Positions 7,548-13,949 of a stretch of DNA of 20,879 nucleotides are shown one piece after another. Where the stretch lies: IMG/VR virus record IMGVR_UViG_3300030333_004295, positions 1 through 20,879 of that record; one strand, given 5' to 3'. Both the position numbers and the translations under genes were made by a program. Source of the DNA: a virus. The notes beneath the pieces are model-generated. The model saw only the letters and a list, made by a program, of their open reading frames with translations. It was not told where the DNA came from and searched no databases. Numbering within the stretch: the first letter of the stretch is position 1; the number at the start of each line of letters is the position of its first letter.

Positions 7548-9217
7548 ATAGCATCTCCTTGATCGTTTTCAAAAGGTTCAGCTTTAACTTCTCTCAGTCT
7601 TCCTGTTTCTTTTTCATATAAAAGGCTTGTTGCATATCCCACATCACCAGTATATCTAGATTTTAAAACCCTAAGAACAGTTGTATTTGCTTCTTCAGGA
7701 TCATCAGATTGTTGGTTTCTTTCTAATGCAACCACAGTATCGCTTAACTGAGCAATACTTTGGCTTCCTCTTAAATGACTTAAATTAACTTGTATTCCGT
7801 TTTCATGACCTTTGTTTCCATCGACTCTTCTTAAATGAGATACCAGGATAAGCCCTGCGCCTGTTTCTTCAACTATACTACGGAGTCTAGTCATTATCGC
7901 ATCAATCGACCTTCTTTCGTCTCCATCTGTTGTAGCACAAACCAACATATGTAAATGATCTACTACAACCCATTTACAATCACACCCTACAATCATAAAT
8001 CTAAGCTTAGAAAAAATTTCTTCTATATCGTTTGTTCCAAAATGAGAATGTACCCAAAGTCTATTGTTATTGTCCTTATCGGTTAAAATATCAAAATAAG
8101 AATCTATTTGATCTTTTGAAAACTGCTCTCTTATATGGTCAATGTACAATCTAGCGTTGGCCTCAATGGATAAGACACCATCAACAGTTCTTCTCCAGTC
8201 TTCTTCTAGTGCAATAATTCCTACATTATCATTAGTTGTTTTGATTAACCAATGTTCCAACTCTCTAGTTACACTACTCTTTCCAAGTCCTGTACCTCCT
8301 GTAAGAGTCATTAAAGTTCCTGCTTGAAGACCATATATCTTTTTGTTTAGGCCTTCCCAAGCAAAAGGAATTGTAGGTTTCTTTTTTCTATTGTGAAAAG
8401 CTTCTTTCTTGTCGAAAACATTTATGACTCCTGCAGGTGTATATGTTTTAGAATCCCACCAACAACTTGTAAATTCTACAAACTTGCCTTCTTTGAGCAT
8501 GTCGTTAGCATCCTTAAATCCTTTAGGTAAAGACATTATTTTTGCTTTTCCTGGTTTAAGAAGTCTTGCTACTTTTTTAGATGCATCTCTGCCTTGCTTG
8601 TCATTATCAAAACAAATAACAACATTATCAAAACTTTCTATAAACTCTAAACTATTTCTGATATCTTTTTCTGCATTTCCTGCTCCGTTTTTAATGGACA
8701 CTACAGGCCACTTGCTACCCATGAGTTCATAAGATGCCATAGCATCACATTCACCCTCTGTTATGGTTAGATACTTTCCTTTTTTAAATAGTTGTTGACC
8801 AAACAAAACAGTTTCAGAAGTGTTTCCTTGCCAAGAAAAGTCTTTTGTTTTTACGCTTCTTGTTTTTGTGGCTATTTTATCTCCGTTATCGTTGTAGTAA
8901 GGATAATGATGTTGATAGACCGATCCATCTAAAGAAGGAGTAATTGTAACATTAAACTTTTTTGCAGTTGCTTCTGAAATTTTTCTGTCGGATAAAGCAC
9001 CAAAATTAGAAGTGATGATAGTAGTTGGTTCTTTTTCAACAGAGGTATTTTTAGAAATAGGAACGACTTCTGATTTGTTGTCGTAATTAGGTATCCTAGT
9101 CTTACAACTAAAACAATATGCTGATCCATCTAGATTAATACATAAGCATTTCTTATGATTACATACTGGACAATCTTGGTGAGTTTTGGAATAACCTGTA
9201 GTTTTATCTGTGTTCAT
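7538..9217 (-). CDS. DNA primase-helicase (T7 gp4-like)
   Basis: This bifunctional protein unwinds DNA and makes primers. The 559 residues show an N-terminal zinc-binding domain (CPVC C16/C19, CFSC C35/C38), a TOPRIM fold (LTITEGECDA with E155, then CFDNDKQGRDA with D204 and D206) and a RecA-type helicase core with Walker A TGGTGLGKSS (K313), Walker B WVVVDHLHML (D420), LILVSHLRR (457-464) and GSQSIAQLSDTVVALER near 484-500. Size and order match T7 gp4 (566 residues), including the full-length primase zinc finger. ATG 9217 has AGAAGGAGC, a strong ribosome binding site, and is preceded by a 363-base gene-free leader with duplicated inverted repeats. Confidence 0.97.
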   Translation of the reverse strand: MNTDKTTGYSKTHQDCPVCNHKKCLCINLDGSAYCFSCKTRIPNYDNKSEVVPISKNTSVEKEPTTIITSNFGALSDRKISEATAKKFNVTITPSLDGSVYQHHYPYYNDNGDKIATKTRSVKTKDFSWQGNTSETVLFGQQLFKKGKYLTITEGECDAMASYELMGSKWPVVSIKNGAGNAEKDIRNSLEFIESFDNVVICFDNDKQGRDASKKVARLLKPGKAKIMSLPKGFKDANDMLKEGKFVEFTSCWWDSKTYTPAGVINVFDKKEAFHNRKKKPTIPFAWEGLNKKIYGLQAGTLMTLTGGTGLGKSSVTRELEHWLIKTTNDNVGIIALEEDWRRTVDGVLSIEANARLYIDHIREQFSKDQIDSYFDILTDKDNNNRLWVHSHFGTNDIEEIFSKLRFMIVGCDCKWVVVDHLHMLVCATTDGDERRSIDAIMTRLRSIVEETGAGLILVSHLRRVDGNKGHENGIQVNLSHLRGSQSIAQLSDTVVALERNQQSDDPEEANTTVLRVLKSRYTGDVGYATSLLYEKETGRLREVKAEPFENDQGDAIWT

Positions 9218-9580
9218 GTTTGCTCCTTCTCGTTTTAAAAATCTGTGGTAGTTTTATGGTTCCGAAGATAACTACCAACTCCTCCAACAGCAACATAACC
9301 ATCGGTCTTTACCCTGTCTGTCTACAGCAGTATGTGCGCTTTTATAGTCATCTAACAATCCATACATCTCATTGTTAGGAAGACTTATGGTAGTTTTGAT
9401 ATAGCAGACTACCAACTGCTTCTACGCTAGTTTGATTTGTTTACCCACAGCTTAAATTACTAGCAAAGTCTGTGCGCTTTTAGATAAAGCGTTGTTTATA
9501 TGATATCTCAGCCGATACTATGTATGGACTACTGTATCAATAACTTTAAATGATTTACTTTTCACATACTTTATCTTTAA
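9218..9580 (-). other. Gene-free leader with two about 140-nt structured repeats upstream of primase-helicase
   Basis: No credible gene lies here. Read on the minus strand, two diverged modules follow each other. Each has AAAAGCGCACA near its start (plus coordinates 9471-9481 and 9333-9343), a GGGTAAA in the middle, and a closing GTTGGTAGT...AACTACC hairpin (arms 9408-9413 with 9389-9394, and 9270-9276 with 9247-9253). In the first module AAAGCG also pairs with an upstream CGCTTT, and GCTAGT pairs with ACTAGC around a loop. Conserved motifs at 138-142 base spacing with the hairpins kept suggest structured RNA or a DNA element such as a secondary origin. I recognise no known riboswitch. Confidence 0.55.
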
Positions 9581-9862
9581 TTAATCCTCTTCAGGAGGAA
9601 AAGCATCTGTCTCTTCGATGTCAACTTCAGCTTCTTCTTCTTCTTCTTGTTGAGGTTCTTCTCCGTTCATTAAACTAATGAATACATTTGTCCACCCTTC
9701 TTTACGAATATGAGTATCGATTCTTCGATCATCAAGCTTAACTGCTTCAGATTCAAGAACAATGAGATTGTTAAATGCTCTTAACCTTGCAGGAGTATCC
9801 ATTTCACTTTGTCTATATACCACACCTTGAATGGTCAGTATAATATCGTTTTCTTCATTCAT
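9581..9862 (-). CDS. Acidic protein between SSB and primase-helicase
   Basis: This 93-residue protein has an ordered-looking N-terminal two thirds (ILTIQGVVYRQSEMDTPARLRAFNN) and a very acidic tail (QQEEEEEAEVDIEETD). It follows the SSB-like gene after 17 bases. The ribosome binding site is weak (TAGG), so translation may depend on coupling with SSB. Acidic tails of this kind occur on phage SSBs and replisome adaptors, so a replication accessory role is plausible, but no family is recognised. Confidence 0.7.
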   Translation of the reverse strand: MNEENDIILTIQGVVYRQSEMDTPARLRAFNNLIVLESEAVKLDDRRIDTHIRKEGWTNVFISLMNGEEPQQEEEEEAEVDIEETDAFPPEED

Positions 9863-9879
9863 AATAAGTACCTATATAA

Positions 9880-10299
9880 TTAAAATTGAAGTTCATCATC
9901 GTCAGGAGAATATTCTACCAACTTTGTTACCATAACAGCTTGAAGTTCAAAGAATTTACCATAGCGATTTTCATAAGGCTTAACTTGGATTTGACCCTCA
10001 GAACCATTTCCAACATTTGCATCTAAAGGCTCTTTGTTTTTATCCAGGAGTTTAGGTGCTTCGTTTTGAATCTCCATCTCTTGTCCTGTTTGACGATCTT
10101 TTATTTTTCTTGAAACCGATCTTTTGGCCGTTATTCGATGTTCACCTTCGTCATTGGTGTTCACTCTAAAACCATCGGATATAAGCTGTTGTGCATCTTC
10201 ATCACTTATTACAGCAGTTACAGTATATTTGTGAGGTTCAAACCTCGTTTGTGGAGTGGTTATACTTGCCCACTCTATAGATAATGCGTTTATTAGCAT
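9880..10299 (-). CDS. Single-stranded DNA-binding protein, DUF2815 / T7 gp2.5-like
   Basis: This 139-residue protein protects single-stranded DNA and coordinates the replisome. It looks like a DUF2815-type phage SSB: an N-terminal beta-rich segment (INALSIEWASITTPQTRFEP, then YTVTAVISDEDAQQL), basic residues in the middle (ITAKRSVSRKIKDRQTG), and YENRYGKFFELQAVMVTKLVEY near the end. The C-terminus DDDELQF is acidic and ends in phenylalanine, as in T7 gp2.5, where this tail contacts polymerase and helicase. ATG 10299 has AGAGAGGA upstream. A 202-base leader with nested inverted repeats precedes it, and a consensus-like promoter lies further upstream at about 10709-10737. Confidence 0.85.
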   Translation of the reverse strand: MLINALSIEWASITTPQTRFEPHKYTVTAVISDEDAQQLISDGFRVNTNDEGEHRITAKRSVSRKIKDRQTGQEMEIQNEAPKLLDKNKEPLDANVGNGSEGQIQVKPYENRYGKFFELQAVMVTKLVEYSPDDDELQF

Positions 10300-10501
10300 G
10301 GCTATTTTCCTCTCTTATTTTATTATTATTATTGTTAATTTAAAATTTTTAGTAGGTGCAGTACCTTTAACTCCGCTGTATCTGCCTTGTCTGTTATAGT
10401 ATTTCAACTGGAGTACCTACTTTTCTATCCGTCTGCGACCAACTCAGCCCTGCTTAACTCTTATGCAGATTTTATTTTTAGCGTTGGCTCTCATGGATAG
10501 A
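10300..10501 (-). other. Structured leader upstream of SSB with two nested inverted-repeat elements
   Basis: No gene is seen in these 202 bases. On the minus strand a first element has outer arms CTATCC/GGATAG (plus 10495-10500 with 10425-10430), inner arms GCCAAC/GTTGGT (10483-10488 with 10438-10443) and a central CTGC/GCAG hairpin (10465-10468 with 10450-10453). A second element follows at once, with outer arms GTAGGT/ACCTAC (10415-10420 with 10352-10357) and inner arms ACTCC/GGAGT (10410-10414 with 10370-10374) and a 12-base bulge on one side. An A/T-rich tail then leads to the SSB ribosome binding site. A 5' UTR regulatory RNA is possible; no known class is recognised. Confidence 0.5.
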
Positions 10502-10678
10502 TTAATCTTTTTCAATTTCTGAGATTCTATCAGTCAATGTAGCTTCCAACTCAGATATCTGATCGGCCAACGAATCTTCCAAGCTTTCAATTCTATCTAG
10601 AACATAAGTGAGTTCGTTGTTTATTTCTTCTACAATAACGATAAGTTTTTCTCTTATAAAATCTTCGTTTACGGACAT
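10502..10678 (-). CDS. 58-residue coiled-coil peptide
   Basis: The product starts MSVNEDFIREKLIVIVEEIN and continues with a regular heptad pattern (LDRIESLEDSLADQISELEA, then TLTDRISEIEKD), so it is almost certainly one long amphipathic helix that self-associates. ATG 10678 is preceded by AAGAGGAAAA at good spacing and lies about 24 bases after the predicted start of transcription from the promoter at 10709-10737, making it the first gene of that transcript. It does not look like a known replication factor. Function unknown; an oligomerisation or host-binding peptide is inferred. Confidence 0.75.
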   Translation of the reverse strand: MSVNEDFIREKLIVIVEEINNELTYVLDRIESLEDSLADQISELEATLTDRISEIEKD

Positions 10679-10708
10679 GTTTTTTCCTCTTGATTAAATT
10701 AATACTGT

Positions 10709-10737
10709 ATTATATCAAATTTTAAAGTTCATTGCAA
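10709..10737 (-). promoter_or_regulatory. Sigma70-type promoter for the replication genes
   Basis: On the minus strand TTGCAA (10737-10732), a 17-base spacer and a perfect TATAAT (10714-10709) are seen. Transcription would start near 10702, just upstream of the 58-residue peptide gene, and continue into SSB, primase-helicase and polymerase. The -35 box lies inside the 3' end of the Mom-like gene. Confidence 0.75.
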
Positions 10738-11361
10738 GTCTTTTCCCAACTTTTTGTTGGTCTTAGGATAAGGTTTAATATCATACCTTATAGCTTTTTT
10801 TAAATGTTTTTTCTGTTTCCTGGATGCTAGTATTTGAATATATCTATGTTTTCTTGGTCTTTGAACCAAAATCGTTCTTTCATTGATGTCTTTTATATCT
10901 GTAGAAATCATATGTCTTCCATGTTTTGTTTTTGATCCATCTACGAAAACTCTATCTGTTCTTTTAGCAGACAATCCTAAGTAAATCCAATTGGTTGCTT
11001 GGTAAACATATCCTACATGATCTTGGTCGCTGTCAGCATAGGATATTATGATACTAGGTTTAGGAAGTAGTTTTAAACTGGAAGCAATTAAAAAACTGGC
11101 TTCATTTTTTTCGTTATGTTTCAAAACTAATCTGTTTAACTCTAAAACTTTTTTAGCATGTTCACGACCACAAAGGCCATCACAAACTCTAGGAGATGCA
11201 GGTGAGCCATATGTTATACAACCAATAAGTTTGTTCTCTTTAAATAAACCAAAAGCATAAGAAACAGAAGGCATCCTCTTTGCATAATGTATGCCAAGAA
11301 TGTAAGGTTTTGTTTCGTTATAACTAATTGGTTTTACTTTATATATTTCTTTCATTTTCAT
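10729..11361 (-). CDS. Mom-like DNA modification protein
   Basis: Mom of phage Mu modifies adenines and blocks host restriction; its relatives have an acetyltransferase-like fold. The 210 residues show the family pattern: HYAKRMPSVSYAFGLFKENK (25-44), LIGCITYGSPASP, LELNRLVL (73-80), ASFLIASSLKLLP and the strongest block SYADSDQDHVGYVYQATNWI (107-126). The C-terminal third is very basic (RKQKKHLKKAIRYDIKPYPK), fitting DNA binding. The frame is open to a TTG at 11406, but I prefer ATG 11361 (or 11355), because the upstream part overlaps a methyltransferase stub in another frame. No Com-like regulator is visible. Modification of phage DNA against host restriction is inferred from family membership; the modified base here is unknown. 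Confidence 0.82.
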   Translation of the reverse strand: MKMKEIYKVKPISYNETKPYILGIHYAKRMPSVSYAFGLFKENKLIGCITYGSPASPRVCDGLCGREHAKKVLELNRLVLKHNEKNEASFLIASSLKLLPKPSIIISYADSDQDHVGYVYQATNWIYLGLSAKRTDRVFVDGSKTKHGRHMISTDIKDINERTILVQRPRKHRYIQILASRKQKKHLKKAIRYDIKPYPKTNKKLGKDLQ

Positions 11362-11461
11362 CGTTTTCACAGAAGGCAACAGTCTTAAACTTGTTTGTGT
11401 TTTCAAGTCCTAGACTGAAACCTCCCATGCCTGTGAATAAATCTAAGACTTTAAGACTCAT
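11339..11461 (-). pseudogene. N-terminal stub of a cytosine-C5 DNA methyltransferase
   Basis: A 40-codon frame starts at ATG 11461, overlapping the stop of the preceding gene (ATGAGTCTTAA), and encodes MSLKVLDLFTGMGGFSLGLE, followed by TVAFCEND. This is the S-adenosylmethionine-binding motif I (DLFxGxGGFSLGL) and motif II (an acidic residue after a beta strand) of Dcm/HhaI-type enzymes. It then runs out of homology and stops at TAA 11341-11339, inside the start of the Mom-like gene, whose frame is shifted by one. Full enzymes are about 300-400 residues with catalytic PCQ; nothing of this remains. It looks like the remnant of a methyltransferase replaced by the Mom-like gene, though a retained short peptide cannot be excluded. 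Confidence 0.8.
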
Positions 11462-11828
11462 AATATCTTAAACGATTCTCATATTTTGAATTAATATCAT
11501 CCATTTTATCTCTGTATTCTGCTTCAAGATATCTTCTTTCTCTTTCTTGCTCATATTTAATACTAGCAATCAGTTCTTTTCTGCGAACAGCAGGTTTGAT
11601 TTCTAAATAGAGTCTCCACTCTTCTGCATATTTACTAGGAAGGTCTTGATCATATCCTCTCGCACTCAATCCATCTTTGATTGCATGTACTTTTCTTTGG
11701 CCATTTGCTCTGAGCCTTCTTTTCAATTGAGGATTCCTAAACTTTTCTTCTAGCTTAAAGAACAAATCTGCTTCCTCTTTTTCTTGTTTGGTTTTGTATG
11801 GTATTCTATAACGATATGCATGTGCCAT
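11451..11828 (-). CDS. Basic charged hypothetical protein
   Basis: This 125-residue protein is rich in Arg, Lys, Glu and Tyr. It starts MAHAYRYRIPYKTKQEKEEA, has a basic middle (NPQLKRRLRANGQRKVHAIK) and a helical C-terminal half with KYEQERERRYLEAEYRDKMD, probably a coiled coil. ATG 11828 is preceded by AAGAGGAAA. Its last codons overlap the start of the methyltransferase stub, so both were, or are, translationally coupled. No domain is recognised. Location beside modification genes may hint at a DNA-binding accessory role; this is inference only. Confidence 0.7.
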   Translation of the reverse strand: MAHAYRYRIPYKTKQEKEEADLFFKLEEKFRNPQLKRRLRANGQRKVHAIKDGLSARGYDQDLPSKYAEEWRLYLEIKPAVRRKELIASIKYEQERERRYLEAEYRDKMDDINSKYENRLRYYES

Positions 11829-11848
11829 GTTTTTTTCCTCTTATTTAG

Positions 11849-12103
11849 TTAAATTAATAAATCTTTTTGAAGTTCTTCTACTGTTAAATTAGGATTCTTT
11901 TTAAGTTTTTTATACACCCACCTCAAAGAAAAAGCACTTAACAGATAACGATTGTTTATAAATACATGAGTTTCATTAGGTAAATAACTCTCTAAATTTT
12001 TTAAATTTATTTCTTGTTCGTCTGAAGGCGCAATACTGTTTAACCAACTGGCCAGGAGAATCTTACTTTTCTTTCTGAGTTGTTTAGCTTTCTTTCCGTT
12101 CAT
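11849..12103 (-). CDS. Small hypothetical protein
   Basis: The 84-residue product begins with a basic segment (MNGKKAKQLRKKSKILLASW) and continues with a mixed charged part (EQEINLKNLESYLPNE, then FSLRWVYKKLKKNPNLTVEE). ATG 12103 overlaps the TGA of the preceding gene (ATGA) with GAGGAGGTG upstream. Unlike its acidic upstream neighbours it is basic at the N-terminus. A nucleic acid-binding protein is possible; no family is recognised. Confidence 0.7.
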   Translation of the reverse strand: MNGKKAKQLRKKSKILLASWLNSIAPSDEQEINLKNLESYLPNETHVFINNRYLLSAFSLRWVYKKLKKNPNLTVEELQKDLLI

Positions 12104-12315
12104 TCAGACACCTCCTCCTCTTTCCATATATCCACTATATTCCCATCAACCTCATAAACATATTCGCTATAAGTTAAGTCTGGATCATTCCACAGAGTAT
12201 CAGAACAATGGTCATCAACAGTACCATCCGTATACAAAGCCCTCATTTCTGCATCATCTTCTGCTTCAATTTCAATACAAACAGTTTCTATTCTTGTGAT
12301 TTTATAAGTTTTCAT
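12100..12315 (-). CDS. Acidic mini-protein, DpnD/PcfM-like fold candidate
   Basis: The 71-residue product starts MKTYKITRIETVCIEIEAED, followed by an A-rich helix start and an acidic, Asp-rich C-terminal part. The pattern Y-K-I-T ... E-I-E-A-E-x-x-x-x-A resembles the DpnD/PcfM-like small domain found in phage and plasmid proteins and recurs in neighbouring genes. I choose ATG 12315, which has GAGGAGGTG seven to eight bases upstream and overlaps the end of the preceding gene; the longer frame from 12345 would include that site. It ends in EEEVSE, whose codons form the ribosome binding site of the next gene. Function unknown. Confidence 0.75.
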   Translation of the reverse strand: MKTYKITRIETVCIEIEAEDDAEMRALYTDGTVDDHCSDTLWNDPDLTYSEYVYEVDGNIVDIWKEEEVSE

Positions 12316-12505
12316 TATCAGACACCTCCTCATAAATCCAAGCATCAGCTTCTTCTATTTCAAAATCATAAAAAGTTTCTGGCTCGTTACCCTCTGACAT
12401 TCTATCTTTGTTGTTATCTTCTAACCATTTATCTAAATTGTTAGTAGTAGCTACATAGTCACGATTACCGCAACTGTCATGCCAATATATGTTATATAGA
12501 TTCAT
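12302..12505 (-). CDS. Acidic mini-protein in the coupled array
   Basis: This 67-residue protein begins MNLYNIYWHDSCGNRDYVAT, with a predicted beta hairpin, then an Asn/Asp/Glu-rich helix (NLDKWLEDNNKDRMSEGNEP) and an acidic end (EEVSDNENL). ATG 12505 overlaps the stop of the upstream gene (GAATGA) with GAGGAGGTGTCT just upstream. It is related in style, and perhaps fold, to its neighbours, although the vEAE motif is not clear. No known family recognised. Confidence 0.7.
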   Translation of the reverse strand: MNLYNIYWHDSCGNRDYVATTNNLDKWLEDNNKDRMSEGNEPETFYDFEIEEADAWIYEEVSDNENL

Positions 12506-12654
12506 TCAGACACCTCCTCTAAAAAGTTTTCTATTATTGTTAGTTGATCTTGAATATGCTCGACATCTTTTTGTAGTTCCTCTCCATACACAGCATCAAA
12601 TAAACAGGCAACAGATATACTTGCTTCTTCAACTGCTTCTTTTACTTTACTCAT
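12502..12654 (-). CDS. 50-residue acidic helical protein
   Basis: The product starts MSKVKEAVEEASISVACLFD and is mainly helical and acidic (VEHIQDQLTI, IENFLEEVSE). ATG 12654, or an in-frame ATG directly before it at 12657, overlaps the stop of the upstream gene (ATGATGAGTAA) and has GAGGAGGTGTCT upstream. The last codons encode EEVSE and are the ribosome binding site of the next gene. Short length, but the overlap pattern and strong translation signals support it. Function unknown. Confidence 0.7.
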   Translation of the reverse strand: MSKVKEAVEEASISVACLFDAVYGEELQKDVEHIQDQLTIIENFLEEVSE

Positions 12655-12799
12655 CATTAGACACCTCCTCTATATTACAATCATCTACATACCCATAATC
12701 TGAAAGATTATCAAATTCTTCTTGAGCTTGTTCTTTGTTTTCTGCCTCAACAATACAAACTAAAGTCGTGGTTATTTTATATTCTTTTAGTTTACTCAT
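12647..12799 (-). CDS. 50-residue acidic protein, DpnD/PcfM-like candidate
   Basis: The product starts MSKLKEYKITTTLVCIVEAE, continues NKEQAQEEFDNLSDYGYVDD and ends NIEEVSNDE. The layout KEYKIT-beta-IVEAE-x-x-x-x-A-x-E-E is the same as in the neighbours at 12100-12315 and 12792-12995, so these are probably diverged paralogues. Translation starts at ATG 12799 or 12802, in the overlap with the upstream stop, with GAGGAGGTG upstream. Function unknown. Confidence 0.72.
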   Translation of the reverse strand: MSKLKEYKITTTLVCIVEAENKEQAQEEFDNLSDYGYVDDCNIEEVSNDE

Positions 12800-12995
12800 C
12801 ATCAAACACCTCCTCTAAATCATCAGGGTTAGAAATACATTCCCAATCACCTCCATTAGCATCAACTTCATCAGTAGTGCCACCACCACTTAAAAAGATA
12901 TCAACTGCTTCTTCATAACTGTTAGCTATAACCTCTGTTTCTTCTGTTATTGTTAATGTATTACTAAATATGTATTCTTTTTTTCTCTTACTCAT
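12792..12995 (-). CDS. Acidic mini-protein, DpnD/PcfM-like candidate
   Basis: The 67-residue product begins MSKRKKEYIFSNTLTITEET and continues with a helix (ANSYEEAVDIFLSGGG) and a very acidic C-terminus ending LEEVFDDE. The order basic start, beta hairpin, EV-x-A-x-S-x-E-E-A helix fits the DpnD/PcfM-like pattern. ATG 12995 overlaps the end of the upstream gene and has GAGGAGGA upstream; the frame extends to 13010, but that would place the ribosome binding site within the gene. Function unknown. Confidence 0.75.
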   Translation of the reverse strand: MSKRKKEYIFSNTLTITEETEVIANSYEEAVDIFLSGGGTTDEVDANGGDWECISNPDDLEEVFDDE

Positions 12996-13446
12996 CCCAA
13001 TCCTCCTCAATAAAGTCAGGTTTTACAGATTCAATCTCTGATTCATATTCTTTTAGATACAAAGGAGAATCATTTATTAAACATCCACCGACATTGTAGT
13101 ATTCTTCTATGGCCAGTTCTTCGCTTTCTGCTTCTACTTCGTACTCGTCTATCCAATAGCCAATCCTTTTAATACTGACGATGTAAGGTTTTTTGTATGG
13201 CTCTACACCATAATAACTTTCTACTCTGTCAAATCTAAATGCTCTTACTTTAGAATCAGCAGTTTTGTCTGTTCCTTTAAAGACAAAGTTATCTACCAAG
13301 ATATGATTATCAGGAAGTGTATTTACATCTACCCTTCTAATTTTAGATTCTTTATTGCTGTTGGTATATTTAAACATGATGGTACCTTTGCCTTCAAAAC
13401 TTTCCAACAGGCCTCGTCTCATGTGTTCTTGTTCTCTTTTATCCAT
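12988..13446 (-). CDS. Acidic protein with C-terminal DpnD/PcfM-like module
   Basis: The 152-residue product has an N-terminal half with several beta-like segments (GTIMFKYTNSNKESKIRRVD, then HILVDNFVFKGTD) and a C-terminal half beginning YIVSIKRIGYWIDEYEVEAE, followed by SEELAIEEYYNVGG. The C-terminal half shows the same Y-I-V-S ... EVEAESEELAIEE plan as the smaller downstream proteins, so it may be the parent of the array. ATG 13446 overlaps the preceding gene (TATGGATAA). Codons for IEEDWDE supply the next ribosome binding site. Function unknown. Confidence 0.75.
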   Translation of the reverse strand: MDKREQEHMRRGLLESFEGKGTIMFKYTNSNKESKIRRVDVNTLPDNHILVDNFVFKGTDKTADSKVRAFRFDRVESYYGVEPYKKPYIVSIKRIGYWIDEYEVEAESEELAIEEYYNVGGCLINDSPLYLKEYESEIESVKPDFIEEDWDE

Positions 13447-13642
13447 AAGTTTTCTCTTCTATAAGTTTATATTTAATTAATTTGTTTTTTTCATTGTCAT
13501 AAACAGTCAAATATTTTTCACCATCCATGCCACCAATCCAAAATTTTAGTTCATAACTAGCAACAAAAGGTTTTTTGTCTATCTTCTTTACAATACATTG
13601 CCGATAATCTTTTGGATATTTCCAGGATAGTTGGTTAGTCAT
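13439..13642 (-). CDS. Small beta-rich hypothetical protein
   Basis: This 67-residue protein starts MTNQLSWKYPKDYRQCIVKK and has alternating hydrophobic residues that suggest a small beta barrel or sheet (PFVASYELKFWIGGMDGEKY, then LTVYDNEKNKLIKYKLIEE). ATG 13642 has AAAGGAGA upstream and overlaps the stop of the preceding gene (ATGA). No family recognised. Confidence 0.7.
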   Translation of the reverse strand: MTNQLSWKYPKDYRQCIVKKIDKKPFVASYELKFWIGGMDGEKYLTVYDNEKNKLIKYKLIEEKTYG

Positions 13643-13949
13643 TGTCGGATTCTCCTTTTAACCAAAAAGAAACATCGCACATGTCATCAAAGGTTATGCT
13701 TTTTTTAACAAATTTAGATAATTCCCAATCTACAACTGGATGTCCGTATTCATTCTTAACAACTTTTCCATTCTTGTATTTTTTAAAAACTTTATCTCTC
13801 TCTCTGTAATCAATATACATTGCTCCATCTTCTAATTGACATTCTGAGTCCCATAAATCTAGATTCACAGATAAACCATGATGCCTTTCTAAATATTCTT
13901 GAATCGCATCTGTTATTGCAAAATAACTTAATTCTATTTTCATTGTCAT
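13635..13949 (-). CDS. Hypothetical protein
   Basis: The 104-residue product starts MTMKIELSYFAITDAIQEYL, followed by a segment with many Asp and Glu and a WDSECQLEDGAMYIDYRERD stretch, and ends with SFWLKGESDND. I choose ATG 13949, which overlaps the TGA of the upstream gene and has GGAGG eight bases upstream; an upstream GTG at 13964 would overlap the ribosome binding site itself. The helical start followed by beta-like segments is not matched to any family I know. Confidence 0.7.
   Translation of the reverse strand: MTMKIELSYFAITDAIQEYLERHHGLSVNLDLWDSECQLEDGAMYIDYRERDKVFKKYKNGKVVKNEYGHPVVDWELSKFVKKSITFDDMCDVSFWLKGESDND

Noticed and set aside
8929-9129. Minus-strand 66-codon frame with leucine-rich product
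   Set aside because: It is a shifted frame within the primase zinc-finger to TOPRIM region, with no translation start signal.
9241-9580. tRNA gene in the leader upstream of primase
   Set aside because: The GGTTC-like string and hairpins do not form a cloverleaf with a T-loop and acceptor stem; repeats indicate another kind of structure.
10729-11406. Mom-like frame started at TTG 11406
   Set aside because: The extra 15 codons overlap the methyltransferase stub in another frame, resemble nothing in Mom and lack a ribosome binding site; ATG 11361 or 11355 is more likely.
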